Positions 11,524-23,500 of a stretch of 64,000 bases of DNA are shown one piece after another. This DNA is from Tribonema minus (Eukaryota; Sar; Xanthophyceae; Tribonematales; Tribonemataceae), in NCBI GenBank assembly GCA_017506865.1, contig JAFCMP010000168.1, positions 1 through 64,000 on the forward strand, given 5' to 3'. Made by a program: the position numbers and the translations under genes. Position 1 is the first letter of the stretch; every line of letters starts with the position of its first letter. Under the pieces are notes generated by a model that ran no database searches, was not told the DNA's origin, and was given only the letters and a program-made list of their open reading frames with translations.

Positions 11524-14500
11524 TTACGGGCACGCGGGTCGCGCCGTCCGCACCGCCGTGTTGGTGCTGTCCGTGGCCACGCCGCCGCTGAGCGCGATGC
11601 GCGCCATCATGCCCGTGTCGCTGCGCGCGGAGCGGCGGAGACGGAGGCAAACGACGGCGCGGCGCGGCGCGGCGTCAGAAGTGACGTGCAGGTCGGCCGG
11701 CGTGTTCGGCGTGCGAGACCGCCGTCGCTGCTGCGCGCGTGAGCACGGGCTGGCGCGTGTGCGTGGCGCGCCGCCCTGCGTCTGCGCGATGTCGCGCGGG
11801 CGCACACACGCCGCCACCCCGTTGGCCACTTCAAAGAGCTGCAGACATCATCCAGAGATGGCTCGACACGGCGCAGAACCGCGTCACGATGCACGTCCGC
11901 CAAGTTGTGGCTGCGTCAACTGCGCATGCACACACCAGTTCCCGGTCTGCCAGCGGCATGCGGCGCGACGAAAGCGTACCATGTAAATCGCATGTAGCAT
12001 GGCCTGAGGTGGTAGATTTTCGATGAGCAAGAGGTTGCAGGCTTTGCAACGACACGCAAACCAGTTGATGATGCCTTCGCAAAAAAAAGGCAGCCCAGCA
12101 TGCCTGCGATCAGGCATCCGCACCTGTGCTCGAAGACGTGGCAGTGGCAGATCATGTCGCCGCCGTACCGGTCGACGCGGAACTTGACGATGCCCGTGTC
12201 GGCCGCTGCGCATGCACAGGACCGCCAGCGCGCACAGCGGCAGCGCAAGATGTATGCACGTGAGCAGGCTGGCTCGCAGTGACAATTCTGGCATCTTGAC
12301 CCGGCCATAAAACACACGCGTACTGTGTGTATGCGACCCAACAGCTGTTGCCTCTCAGTGGTCCTTGGTGAATGTTAGCTGGTGATTTGCAGCAATTAGA
12401 TCTGAGGTTGCGCATGGTGCTTGGTGGAGATTACTGGTGCCATGGAGGAAGTATGGTACGCATTGCATGGCATTGGATGCTTGGGTGCATGACTGAATGC
12501 ACATTCCCATTTCGCCATCAAAGGCAAGCAACAGACAATGTTGCACATTGCCAAGTGTGCTTGCGTAGCAGAATGTGATGGGTTTCTGGACTCTTGAAGA
12601 TTGACACTGCCGTGCATGATATATGCAGCGCATGAATATACATTGTACTACTTAAAAATTTAATTAATTGAAAGTTGTCTTCGGATCCTGGCCTATTGAT
12701 GTATGTTGCTATGTATACGCAGTAGGAATTATGTGCAAGCTATAAATACATGTTGTAAACCATGTAGGAGATCTCATGGTACGCTGGTCGGCGACCCTGG
12801 TCATAAGCAGCTTAAGCGCAGCACGCCATCTTGTCCGCTTCAATTGCGAGCGACGCCCCTGTACCTTGGACCTGTTGCTGCAGCCCTGCTCCTCTTGTTC
12901 TGGGCTCAGCAGACAGGCACTCTCCTGAGCAAGTCATTGAAATTGTAAATCTTTTTCTACCCCGGAAATATACATTTGGAGCTGATCCTCTTCTCTACCC
13001 TTGGAAAAATATATCTGGAGGGGTATGAATACCTAGTTGTATTTTTGTGATGAACATTTCACTCCAAGATTCTCATCTTTAAAAAAGGTACCAAGAAAAA
13101 CTTGGAACACAGTCTTAGTTAGGTGATACAAGCTGAAAACAAAAAAAACTGCTGATAAAGAAAATCTCATGCACTTTTGAAAATGGAAGAAAATGCAGCG
13201 CAATGATTGATTGACAATCCAAGTAGCTAGCTTCTAAGAAATGAAGCAGATTTCGCAAGCAGGAGCAACAGACTTTGATTGAAGCCGATTTCGCAAGCAG
13301 GAGCAACAGACTTTGGTTGCGCATGCAGGTCCTTGACTCTTCGGGGGTTTCTTCAAATGTTTGTCATGGAGTCCACCTTTATTACGGCCCTTTGGCCCGC
13401 CTGGGAAAACCGCTGCGGCCATGACATGATGCGAACAGCAGACATGCGATTGGGGTTGAGCGGTGCTGCAGGCAGAAGGCTCACATGCAAACGTGTCAAG
13501 CCAGTCGCCCGCCTTGTACCAGTTGGCCACGCCACCCGCCTCGTACGCGGCCTGCAGCTGGAAGTGGTTGACGTGCCTGCGAGCAGTGCGGGGGGGGGGG
13601 GGGGGGGGGGGGGGAAGGGGGGGGGGGGCAGGATGCTTCAGCAAACGCGCGCAACGTCAGGGCAGAGGGGGAGAGAGTGCCAGATGCGTACGTGTGCGCG
13701 ACGGAGCGTCGTGCGCATGCGAGCGCGCTGCCGTGCACAGCGACGGATGCCCCGCTGCAAGGGGGCGGGGTGGGGTGGGGGGGTGGGAGGGGCTGGGGGG
13801 GGGGCACCGTGCTCAGATCTCATCACAAGCACACCTGTGCCCGCCTCGTGAATGCGTGCGGCGCGGACCCAGAGTGCGCTGACAACGCATGCGACGAGCA
13901 CACGCTGTGGCAGCGGCTGCGACGTGCGTGAATGGCGAGCGCGGGACGCAGTGGATGTACGCATTCGTTTTCTACGAGAAGGCTGCGAGAGCGCGTGCGC
14001 TCTACGTGGCCCGGGTGCAGCGGCGCGCGGCAGAATGCAATGTCGCTGGTCGATGCAGCGCGCTGCGGTGCTGCGCTGCACTGCGGCGCGGCGCGGCGTC
14101 CGACCGTCGGTCACAGCGCTTCGCGTCACGGCGCACGCGACGCCACTCCCCGTGTAGCACTTACTGAAGCACATGACTCTGATTCGACGCGTGTCTCTGT
14201 ACAAACTACTCCCGAAGAAAACAGCAACGGGAGCGAGAGTATAGGCATGCGCTGCAATCCCGCATCGGCGACCCTGCTAGGGTGCGGCAGCAGCTACACG
14301 TATATGTGGAACTGGTGATTTGGAGAGCGTCTCTGCACAGAGTACTTGTAAGAAAACGAGAACAGACGAGAACAGCTTGAGCAGGTGTATGAGCATGAGC
14401 ATGCGCTGCAGTCCCGCGCGCATGCACCGGCGACCCCGTTGGCGCGTGGCGGCGGTTACACGCACATGTGGGGAACTGGCAATTTGGAGAGCGTCTCGGC

Positions 14501-17500
14501 ACAGGCTGCTTCTGAGAAAACGAAAATAGCATGAGCAGAAGTATGAGCATGGGCACTGCAGCGCAATAGTAAGAAAACGAGAACAGACGAGAACAGCTCG
14601 AGCAGGTGTATGAGCATGAGCATGCGCTGCAGTCCCGCGCGCATGCACCGGCGACCCCGTTGGCGCGTGGCGGCGGTTACACGCACATGTGGGGAACTGG
14701 CAATTTGGAGAGCGTCTCGGCACAGGCTGCTTCTGAGAAAACGAAAATAGCATGAGCAGAAGTATGAGCATGGGCATGCGCTGCAGGCGCGCGCGTGCAC
14801 CGGCGACCCCGCTAGCACGGTGGTTACACGTACAACTGGTGATTCGGAGAGCGCCTCTGTAAAGAGTACCTGTGAGGAAACGAAAACAGCATGAGCCCAA
14901 GTATGAGCGAGCGTGAGCACGCGCTGCAGCCGCGCGCGCGCGCCGGCGGCCCCGCTGGCGTGCGGCAGCAGCTGCACGTACATGTGGAACTGGTGCTGGC
15001 TCGTCCCCGCGATGGACGCCTGCGCGGCGACGCCCTCCGCGAATGGGTCCTTGTTGAGGTACGGCGTCGCGGCGCCCTTCCAGGACTGGTCGTTGATGGC
15101 GCCGTTGATGAGCGTGATGGCCAGCGAGTTGGCCGCCGCGACCGTCACGGGGCGCAGGTCCGACAGGTAGAAAGGCCTGGGGCGCGGCGGGGCGCGGGGA
15201 GAGGGCGCGCGCGTGAGCGCTGCGCGCGCGACAGTGGTGCGCATGGGATCGGACGCCGCGCCGCGCAGTAACGAGAGGCACGGGGTCGACGAAGTGCGGC
15301 GGAGGCGACGCGCGAGACGTGTGATGACGGCTCTGCGCGAGTGAACGGCGCGCGCGCGGCATCGTCCAGCATTGGTCGCATCGAGCGCTGAGCGTTGCAG
15401 ACGGAGGCCGCGGCAGCCATCGTAGGCGCGCAAGCTCGAAGCACCGCACGTTCTGAAAGCGCCACCTTGGCGATGGCGTCAGGGATGTCGGCCGCAACGG
15501 TGACGACTGGTTGCAAGTTGTGGCTAACCCTAACCCTAACGCTGTCCCTAGCCCAAACCTAGCCCTAACCCTGCAAGTTGAGGGACTGGCGTGGCAGCAG
15601 GACGGGGACAGCGGCGGCTCCGTGCGAACTGCAGAAGGTGCAGAAGCGCTGCGTCCCGCGCTGCACTCTCACAATGGCAGATCTCAGGCGATGTAAGAGC
15701 TCTGAGTTGCCGCCGTGTCCGGCGCGCCGCGGCGAACGGAGGAACCGCGCGGCGACGCCTCCTGAAACGGCAGTCATGACCGACCTCGCATGCTGCCTGG
15801 CCCCAGCGTCGGGTCAGCAAGCCCAGAGCATGAACAGGTGGAGGGATAGGCTTGCGAGAGCTGGCACCATCCACTGACATGCCGTCCCCTGTTTTGTAGC
15901 AATGTAGGTGTACCTTGCCACTCTTTGAGCGGCACACACAGGCAACAGGCCCCCATGGAACGGCGCCATATGCACCAGCTCAGAGCAGTGTGCTGATGCG
16001 CTCGGCTGTTGCGGAGGGAGAAGTCCTCTAGGCGGATTTGACGTCAAGCGTGATCGAAGCCTTGGGCCCGCGTTGCTGTCATGGTACAACAGACCCTCCA
16101 GGACCATGTTCATCACCTCAAGTGTTGCACGCCCCGAGCGATTGCTACAGTAGACATTAACACAATACCTGCAGGGCTTCCACGCGGGCAGCGTGGCGGC
16201 GTCGACCGCGGTGCCGGCGGCGACTGTGAGCGTCGCCACCTTGAGCTTGGTCGTGAACGACACAGTGCTCAGCAGCACGCTGTATGTGCCCGCCGTCTTG
16301 CAGTACAGGGCGATGTCCACGCGGCTGCTGATGGAGAAGAAGAGGTTCGTGTAGACGGTGCCGGGGGCGCTGTCGTAGACACCTGCCCGGGGGGGGGAGG
16401 AGGGGGGGGGGGGGGGGGTTCGAGTGCTGAGCACTGCAGCCATTGTAAAATGCGCACTTGATAAGGCCGACGGCGCGGGTCCACGTGCGGCTGCGAAGGA
16501 AGGCATGCACTGCAGTCACCATACAATGCGCACAACGTGCAATGCGCGGCAAGGTCAACGACGCGCGGCTGCAGAGGAAGGCGAGGAAACGGTTGGTGCA
16601 GCCTGCGCCTCTGCTAATTTGCTGCATTGCGACGCGTGCGGCGTGCAGTGTGGGGCGCAAGCTGCAGTGTGCGGAGGCTCGACGTCGTCGACGTCAACAA
16701 AGTGCAGCATGCACAGCCGTAGCGCGTGTCATAGGCATGTGAGCGCGCTTGTCGGCATAACGCAAGATCGCGGCTAAATCATGTGGCCAACCCTTGCTGT
16801 GAGCTGTGCACCAACTACTCAAAGACACCGTGCTGCCGATGCGCAGAACGCATGGGGACCGCAAGAAGCAATTGCACGCGGCACACCAGCCTGCCGCACC
16901 AAGCATTTGCCGTCCCAGGCACTTCAACAATGGGGAAACGGTGTGTGTGCGTCTCTGCGCCTGCGGCTCTGTTGGAATATGATACATTCCTGAGCATCTA
17001 CGTTAGTTAGTGTTGGAATATCATTCATTCTTGAGCATCTTTGCTGCTTGCTCTTAGGAGTCTCCGCCCACATTCTGGCAAGTTCTAGACATGTCATGCC
17101 CCGCTCCTGCTCCGCCGACATGGTTCAAACAATTGTGCATTCTGATCACCCCTCTGCTCCCGCGCGAGCCGCCTCCAGCGCCTCTGCTTCCTCTGCTGCT
17201 ACAGTATGCATCGATAACGGCGTGCCCTGCCAGCGCACCACTGGTACCTTCCCAGTGCACGTACCGTCCTTGGCGAGCAGCGCCATGATGCAGGGGTCGC
17301 CGCCGCCCTGGTTCTGTATCGACACGAGGGCGTTGTCGAGGCGGCCGACGTGCAGCATGCGCAGCCGCGTCCACTTGCCGAGGGTGATGCTCATCGTGTA
17401 GTCGTCGCAGCCGTTGGTCAGGTAGTGCTTCGCCGTCGCCGTTGTGTAGAAGAGCTGAGCGCGCGCGGGGGGGGGGGGGGGGGGGGGGGCAGCGCATCGC

Positions 17501-20500
17501 ACCAATGCTCATCCGTTGTCTTTGATGTTGCCAAGTGGCACTTTCCCGCGCACGTGGACATTGCAGTGCCATGTGTGTTCCATCAGATCGTGCAACACAC
17601 AATCGTGCACAACTGCTGTCGGCGATCAGGAGAGCGCAAGCGTTGCTGCGACGTGCCGGCCCGCCTCATGCCGCCGTCGTAAAGAAGAGCTGCGCGCGCG
17701 CGCGCGGGGGAGGGTGTGGGGGGGGGGGGGGAATAGCGCTCGCACCAGCGCATCAGCGATCAACGAGCGGCAGCAGAGCGCTGCCATGGCCGTGAGGCAT
17801 GACGGCGAACCTTGTGTTACAGAAACGCGGGGTGAGGCGGCGCGTTGGCACGGATGTTGCAGGTAGGGGCGCAGGACAATGCTAAGAACTGCAAGCGCTT
17901 GTGCTTCCGCAACACGTGAGACACGTTTCGAGAGTCTGTACTTCGAGACGTGCTCCAAACCATCTGTGGGGCTTGCCAGGGCCCGCACTCCCGAGGAGCG
18001 TCGTCTGTTGACCCTCGACCAGATACTTCCAGCTCATACTTCAAGTGCACTTCAAGTAGTTGAACTACTTCATGGCGCCACACTCACGTCGTCGCCCATG
18101 GCCGCCGCGGTCGTCTGCAGCGTGTCCGGGTCCACGTACTGCAGCACCACGTAGCGCGTCGGCATGGAGCCGTAGATGGCCGGGCGCGACGCGATCGCCT
18201 CGAATGTGGGGTTGTCGTCGACGCGCAGCAGGCCGACCGCGCCGCCGCCGGCCTGCAGCGTGACGCCGCCGTGGTGGTGCGCGTGGTAGAAGTGCGTGCC
18301 GCCTGCGCGCGCGCGCGCACGCGAGAGGGGAAGGGGGGTGAAGGAGCGGAGGCATGCGCACGCGCGCGCGCGAATGGCATCTCAGAGGCTCCGCAGTGCC
18401 TGCGTGGGTGGACTGTCCGATAGCAGGCCGCCGCCGCTGCTCAGAAGGGCCTAGTTCGTGCATTGGGGGCGCGCGTCACGTCACGGGGGGCAGCACACAC
18501 TGCGACGGGTGTGCCCGTGCACACGCCGCACGATGCTCGCCGCGCATGCTGCAGATGCAAAAGTCGTATCGGAGCCGTAGCTGGCCTGGCTGGGCGCAGG
18601 CAGCGTGCGCTGTCAGCTGAGTTTGCAGATACGCTGTGAGTGCACGCATGACACGAACATGACAGCCGCTTCTCTTGCATTTTTCAGAGGGGTCCCCGCC
18701 CCTCGAGCAAAAGTAAGACCAGTACTGGAGCTGCAGTCCCATACCGCATGTGGTCAGTGACGCCGACCAAGCGCCTGGGCGGGACTCACCGGCGTGGTCG
18801 CAGGGGATCGCATACGTGTACACGGCAGACTCCCCGCGCGCCACCCTGCGTGCGCGCGACGCAAAGCGAGCAAGAGGAGTGAGAGAGAGAGCAATAGAGT
18901 TTACATCACCATGTGCAAAAGCAGCGCTCAGCACAGGGTGGGCAAGGGGGTCCATGGCAGACGGCAACTCGGCGCCCCAGACAGGCTCTGCTATCGCTGT
19001 TGCTCGTGATGGTGGCAACGCGCGCCATCAGCAAGAGTCTGATGTCAACGCGCGCTGAGGCGGCGCGGCGCGCGATGCGCGTTTGCCGCAACAGAGGAGA
19101 CCTCAGGCCCGGCAGGCACCACATCCTAGCGCCCCTCTTTGCAGTTCAGGCAAAGCCAGCAGCAGCAGCAGCAGCAGCTGATCCATTTCGATTGACATGG
19201 CACAAGAATGCGACAGCTGCTGCTGAAACCCAACAGCTCTGTGACGGGGGAAGCCCCCTCCTCGGTCGGTGACAACCGCCTCGACCTCTGCACAGGGGCG
19301 TGCGAACCGAAAGCTGCAGCAGTCAAAAGTAAGCTTCAGCTCGCTGGGGACTGGAGATGAGCGCTGATGCGCGGCCACGCCCTCGCAGCGCTCGTGCACT
19401 GCGGAGCTGCAAGAGGCACCACCGCAGCACAGCAACCGAGCGACGCTACCACATGCAGAGCGACGGCAGCGGCGGCGGCGCGCGGCGACGCGCCCCACTC
19501 ACTCGCGCAGCACGTTGTCCGCGTTGCCCATGCCGGAGACGTGGAGGCCGTGCGTGTGGAGGTTGGTGGTGGACGGGTTGGTGAATTGGTTGAGGGTGGG
19601 GCTCGTGGGGTCCGCCCAGCCGCTGAGCGTGTTCTTGAGCGTGAGCTTGTACACCTTGCACGCCTGCAGGCGCATGAGCGGGCCGGGGATGCCGCCGTTG
19701 TAGCTGCGGCAGCGGGGGGGGGGGGGGATGGAATGCGCGAACGTGATGAGAAGCGGCTCGCCTTCTGATACCGTGCTGCACGTTTTTTTGCGCGCGGCAG
19801 GCTTGACGTGTAGGCTGTAACCTTTTGTGCAGCCGCCTGTGGAATAGACGGGAGAGGCTGCAGATAGCCCTGCGCTTTTCATCAGCGGGACGAAGATGCC
19901 GTTGGTGCAGCTGCAGGGAAGGCGCTGGGCCCGGGGGGGGGGGGGGGCGCAGAGCTTCTGATGTACTCAAGTATGCGCACTGGTCGCGAGGGTACAGAGC
20001 AGTGCTGAGTGCACCATTAGAACTGTTCGCTGACAGTCACAGTACACTGCCTAGTAATGGCGCCTGGAGGCGCTGCGCATGGCTCAGTTGGTAGCCCTAC
20101 CTCGATGGCGTGAGCAGTCTAGAGACTGTCACCACGAGCACTCCCTGCGTCACAGCACTCCGCTGGCAGTGCTATAATCGGTCGTAAAGTGCCCAAAGGC
20201 GTCAACGTTTGAGGTGCCTCGCTTCCCGGCGTCACATCACGTCACAACGGACCAAAACTCCCCAGTGGCGGAGCCACGTGTGTACCTGACCATACTTTAT
20301 TCGCGCCGGCCCTGCAGCAGCCTGCCGCACTTTTACCATACAGCGGCCCACACGGTCTCCGATCGTGTCGCAAAACCGCAAAACAAGAGTTGCTGTGCAA
20401 GCTGCCTCATGCACGCAACACCAGTTCTGCCCCCGCACACCTGTGCACCTTGTGCGAGCCCGCTACCTGTTTTGTGTCGGCCGGCAGCATGCAGACTGTC

Positions 20501-23500
20501 ACGGTTGGTCTGTCTGAAGTTTTTTGACACGACCGTGCACCTTGTCGCAGGCCCACAAGCCTGTTTGGCATCAGCTTTTGCTTTCTTGCGGCACAGGCAA
20601 AGCCGCTCCGGCGGAGAAGACATCGCGCACACGCACGTAACGCGCGCCGCCGTCCTCACCCGCGCGTGCGCGTCGTCCCGTACTTGTTGGTGAACTGTAT
20701 CGCGCCAAACTCCAGCGTCGCGCTGAGCGTGCCGTCGGCGTTGGTCGTCCACGCGAGCGCGCCAAAGTTGTCTGTGGCGCTGCCGACGGAGCACGTCTTG
20801 CTGACCATTTTCACGGGCAAAGTTCCCGCGGGGGACGGCGGGACGCCCGGCGCCGTTGGCTTGGCGGTGGTCGGGGCCGGGCTGGGCCCCGTCTGCAACA
20901 AGCCGTGGAGGGGAGAGGCAATAGGCGTTACATAGTACAAGGGGAAGTTTCTGCAGATAGACTTTGGGCAAACAGCACCGACGCAGGTCTTGCTGAGGTG
21001 GTGCAACAGTGCTCAGCCGCCTGAGCTCTCCTTGGCTGCGGCCCCTCCTCATGTTTCCACTGAAGGCCAGCCTCTCTGCTGACACTGCTGCTGGATGCAG
21101 AGCGGCGCGCTGCACACGGCACGTCCGATACCGCGCCCATTCTCGCGGCAGCGCACGCCGAGGATGCGCATCGCACAGCGCCGTTGCACAGGCAGGGCTC
21201 GGGTGGCGCGCCTGAGGCTGGATACCTGACCTTGAGCGGGCCCTAGGGTCTACTGCAACAGTGCGTGACGCTCCATCGAGGGGGTTCACAGCTGAAGTTC
21301 TAGGGCGCCAAGCGCCGACTCACCGTGGCCGTGGACGACAGGGAGATGATGCGCGCGTGCTCGTAGTCCAGTATGTAGACCTTGCCGGAGACGGGGTGCA
21401 GCGCGATGTGCGAGATGCCCACGTCGCCGCCCGCCATCAGAGCCTTGACTGCGGAGCACTCGAAAAGGGAGGGGGCGGGGGGCGGGGCGGAGGGGGGCAC
21501 AGGAAGTCAGGGGAGATGCGGGAGGGGGGAAGGCAAGTCGGCACGCAGGCTACCCCGCAAGAAGCAGGCTGCTGTGTAGGCCTTCTGATATATCTCACAT
21601 AAGCGCGTGACGTGCATCGGGGATACGCGCAGGCTCGAGTAGCATCTTTGAGAGGCGCAGCGTTTGACCACAGGTTTGGTGCTGCTGCTTGCGGTCCATG
21701 ACACTACCATTGGGACTCCTGCAGGCTGCTTACCAAATAAACACCAAGATGCGCTCTCATTACCTGACCCACATACATAACGCCGCTCAAGGCTCAGCAT
21801 GCCCATCACGACTGTGATGCTGTGCGCCCGCACGTTGATGACACATCGCAGCTCAATGTCTGTACCACATTGTCACCACTCAGACTAGAAGTATCGAGAT
21901 GCATGCGAGTACGTGGACTAACGCGGAAGCGCAATGCCAAGAGCCGGCAGATCATGCCGCTTCACAGAGGCAGAGTTTCGAGGGCGTCGCCGCACTTCAT
22001 GCTTCTAGTGGCGCACGGCAGTGCTCACCGTTCACCACCTTGCCCTTGGAGTCCAGGGAGCCGTAGAACAGGCACCGCTTGGCGTGGTCAGAGAAGAAGA
22101 GCTTGTTCCGGTACTTGGTGCCCATGCCGCTGCCCTGGTTCCAGAGTATCCTGCACGGCACCGGCGCGCGCGTCACTCTTCTTGAACGAAATTGCCATTT
22201 TCGCTTGGAGGCGCAGCAAATGCGCACGGCGGCTGTCGGTAGATCATTCATCATCAACAGCATTGCAGTATATACTTGGAGCTCAAACGCATGCACACGG
22301 CGGCCGATGGTGCACGACGCAAAGCGTGTGTCGTTTGCGACACCCGCGGCAGCTGGCAGTGAAAGCAGAGCACCGCTGGGCATGCGCGCGCTACTGGCCG
22401 AGGCGATGCTGCTGACGGAGACAAGCGCTCACTCGCGGTGCTGCCGCGGCGGCCCGCCGGTGCGGTGTCATTGCTCCGCGTCGAGCCAAAAGCCGGCGTC
22501 AGTGCGCAAAACACATCATGCAGGAGCGCATCTGGCGGTGCGCCATTGTTGTCTGTCAGCACATGAGCATCGCTGCATACCTCCACGTACAGCACGAGGT
22601 CCGGGGTGCCGCTGCACTCTGAGTAGCAGGTCGAGAAACTGCCAAGGAGGTAGCAGCGTACGAAGCTGCTATGGAGCAGATGGTCAGCGTACACGCGCTG
22701 CGACGCAGTGTCGCACTCCCCCAAAACACTACAGGAGCAGCCAGTCAACCAGTACATCACACTGCTGCACAGCGGAGGATCGCGGCGCCGCGCACCCGCT
22801 CACGGCCGCCCTGCTGCCGCTGCAGTCCGGGTAGCTGGGGTCGGGCAGGTCGCGGAACTCGTACGTCGGCGAGAAGTAGTTGGGCTCCGCTGTCACGCTG
22901 TTGACGTCGCCCACCCACCACTTCTGGTCCACGCCGGCGGCCTGCATGGGCGGGAGGCAGCGAGTCGGAGTCAGAGTCAGAGTGCGGGCTGACGGGCGCA
23001 CTTCTGCGTTTTTTTCCTGATGTCGTGAATTCTTTCGCTCGTGCGCACGTGGGACGCCTCCGTGCTATCCCATGACCACGGCACCCATGCTCGAGCTGTC
23101 TACGGTCACTTGTGCACCAACCTATGACAATCACTGTTAAATGTGTCATCCAAGAGCGGCGGGCCACAGGGATGTCGCTGCCAAACCTGGGCTGACAGTG
23201 CCCCTCCCCCACCCCCCACCCACCCCGCCCCTCCCTCCCCCCCCCTGCGCGCGCATCTGTATCTCGTGCGCTGCGCTCAACAACTGATGTGCTGGCGCAG
23301 ACGACAACGCTCTCTCGTCGAGAGCTCTGCCACTGCTTCGCAGCCAAGTGCGTTGCGCCCAGCACGTGCCGACGCCGCCGTTGCTCCAGCGAAACCACTG
23401 CACTTCGTCTGTTTCTGTGACACATATGACACCGCGACCGCACATGGCACACGGGCCACGTTATCATCTTGTACCAATTGTTGAACCCGCCGCACGCGCC

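Larger units (their letters stand above)
11524..19703 (-). other. Gene A, multicopper-oxidase block (exons 13-21)
   Basis: Exon 13 holds the first copper motif NLHTHGLHVSG. Exon 15 holds FYHAHHHGG. The HxxHxH motif is assembled across the intron between exons 18 (ending CACAT) and 19 (starting GCACGTCAAC), giving HQFHMHVNHFQ. Exon 20 holds HCHVFEH and exon 21 the axial-Met part SDTGMM. All expected His and Cys ligands are present, so the domain should be active. It ends about 30 residues after the axial Met and lacks the basic tail of gene B. Confidence 0.8.

Noticed and set aside
14277-15497. Long - strand frame (406 codons) through gene A exon 18 and its intron
   Set aside because: Only 14982-15176 matches the oxidase. 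The rest is created by the frame-preserving tandem copies and GC-rich intron, and splicing at the CACAT donor restores the copper motif.
20060-20140. Possible tRNA gene around the TGGCTCAGTTGG at 20080
   Set aside because: No B-box, no acceptor pairing and no sensible anticodon arm.
20333-21289. 318-codon - strand frame covering gene A exon 12
   Set aside because: It is not in the frame of the linker and oxidase strand; the true frame there is fixed by exon phases and homology to gene B.
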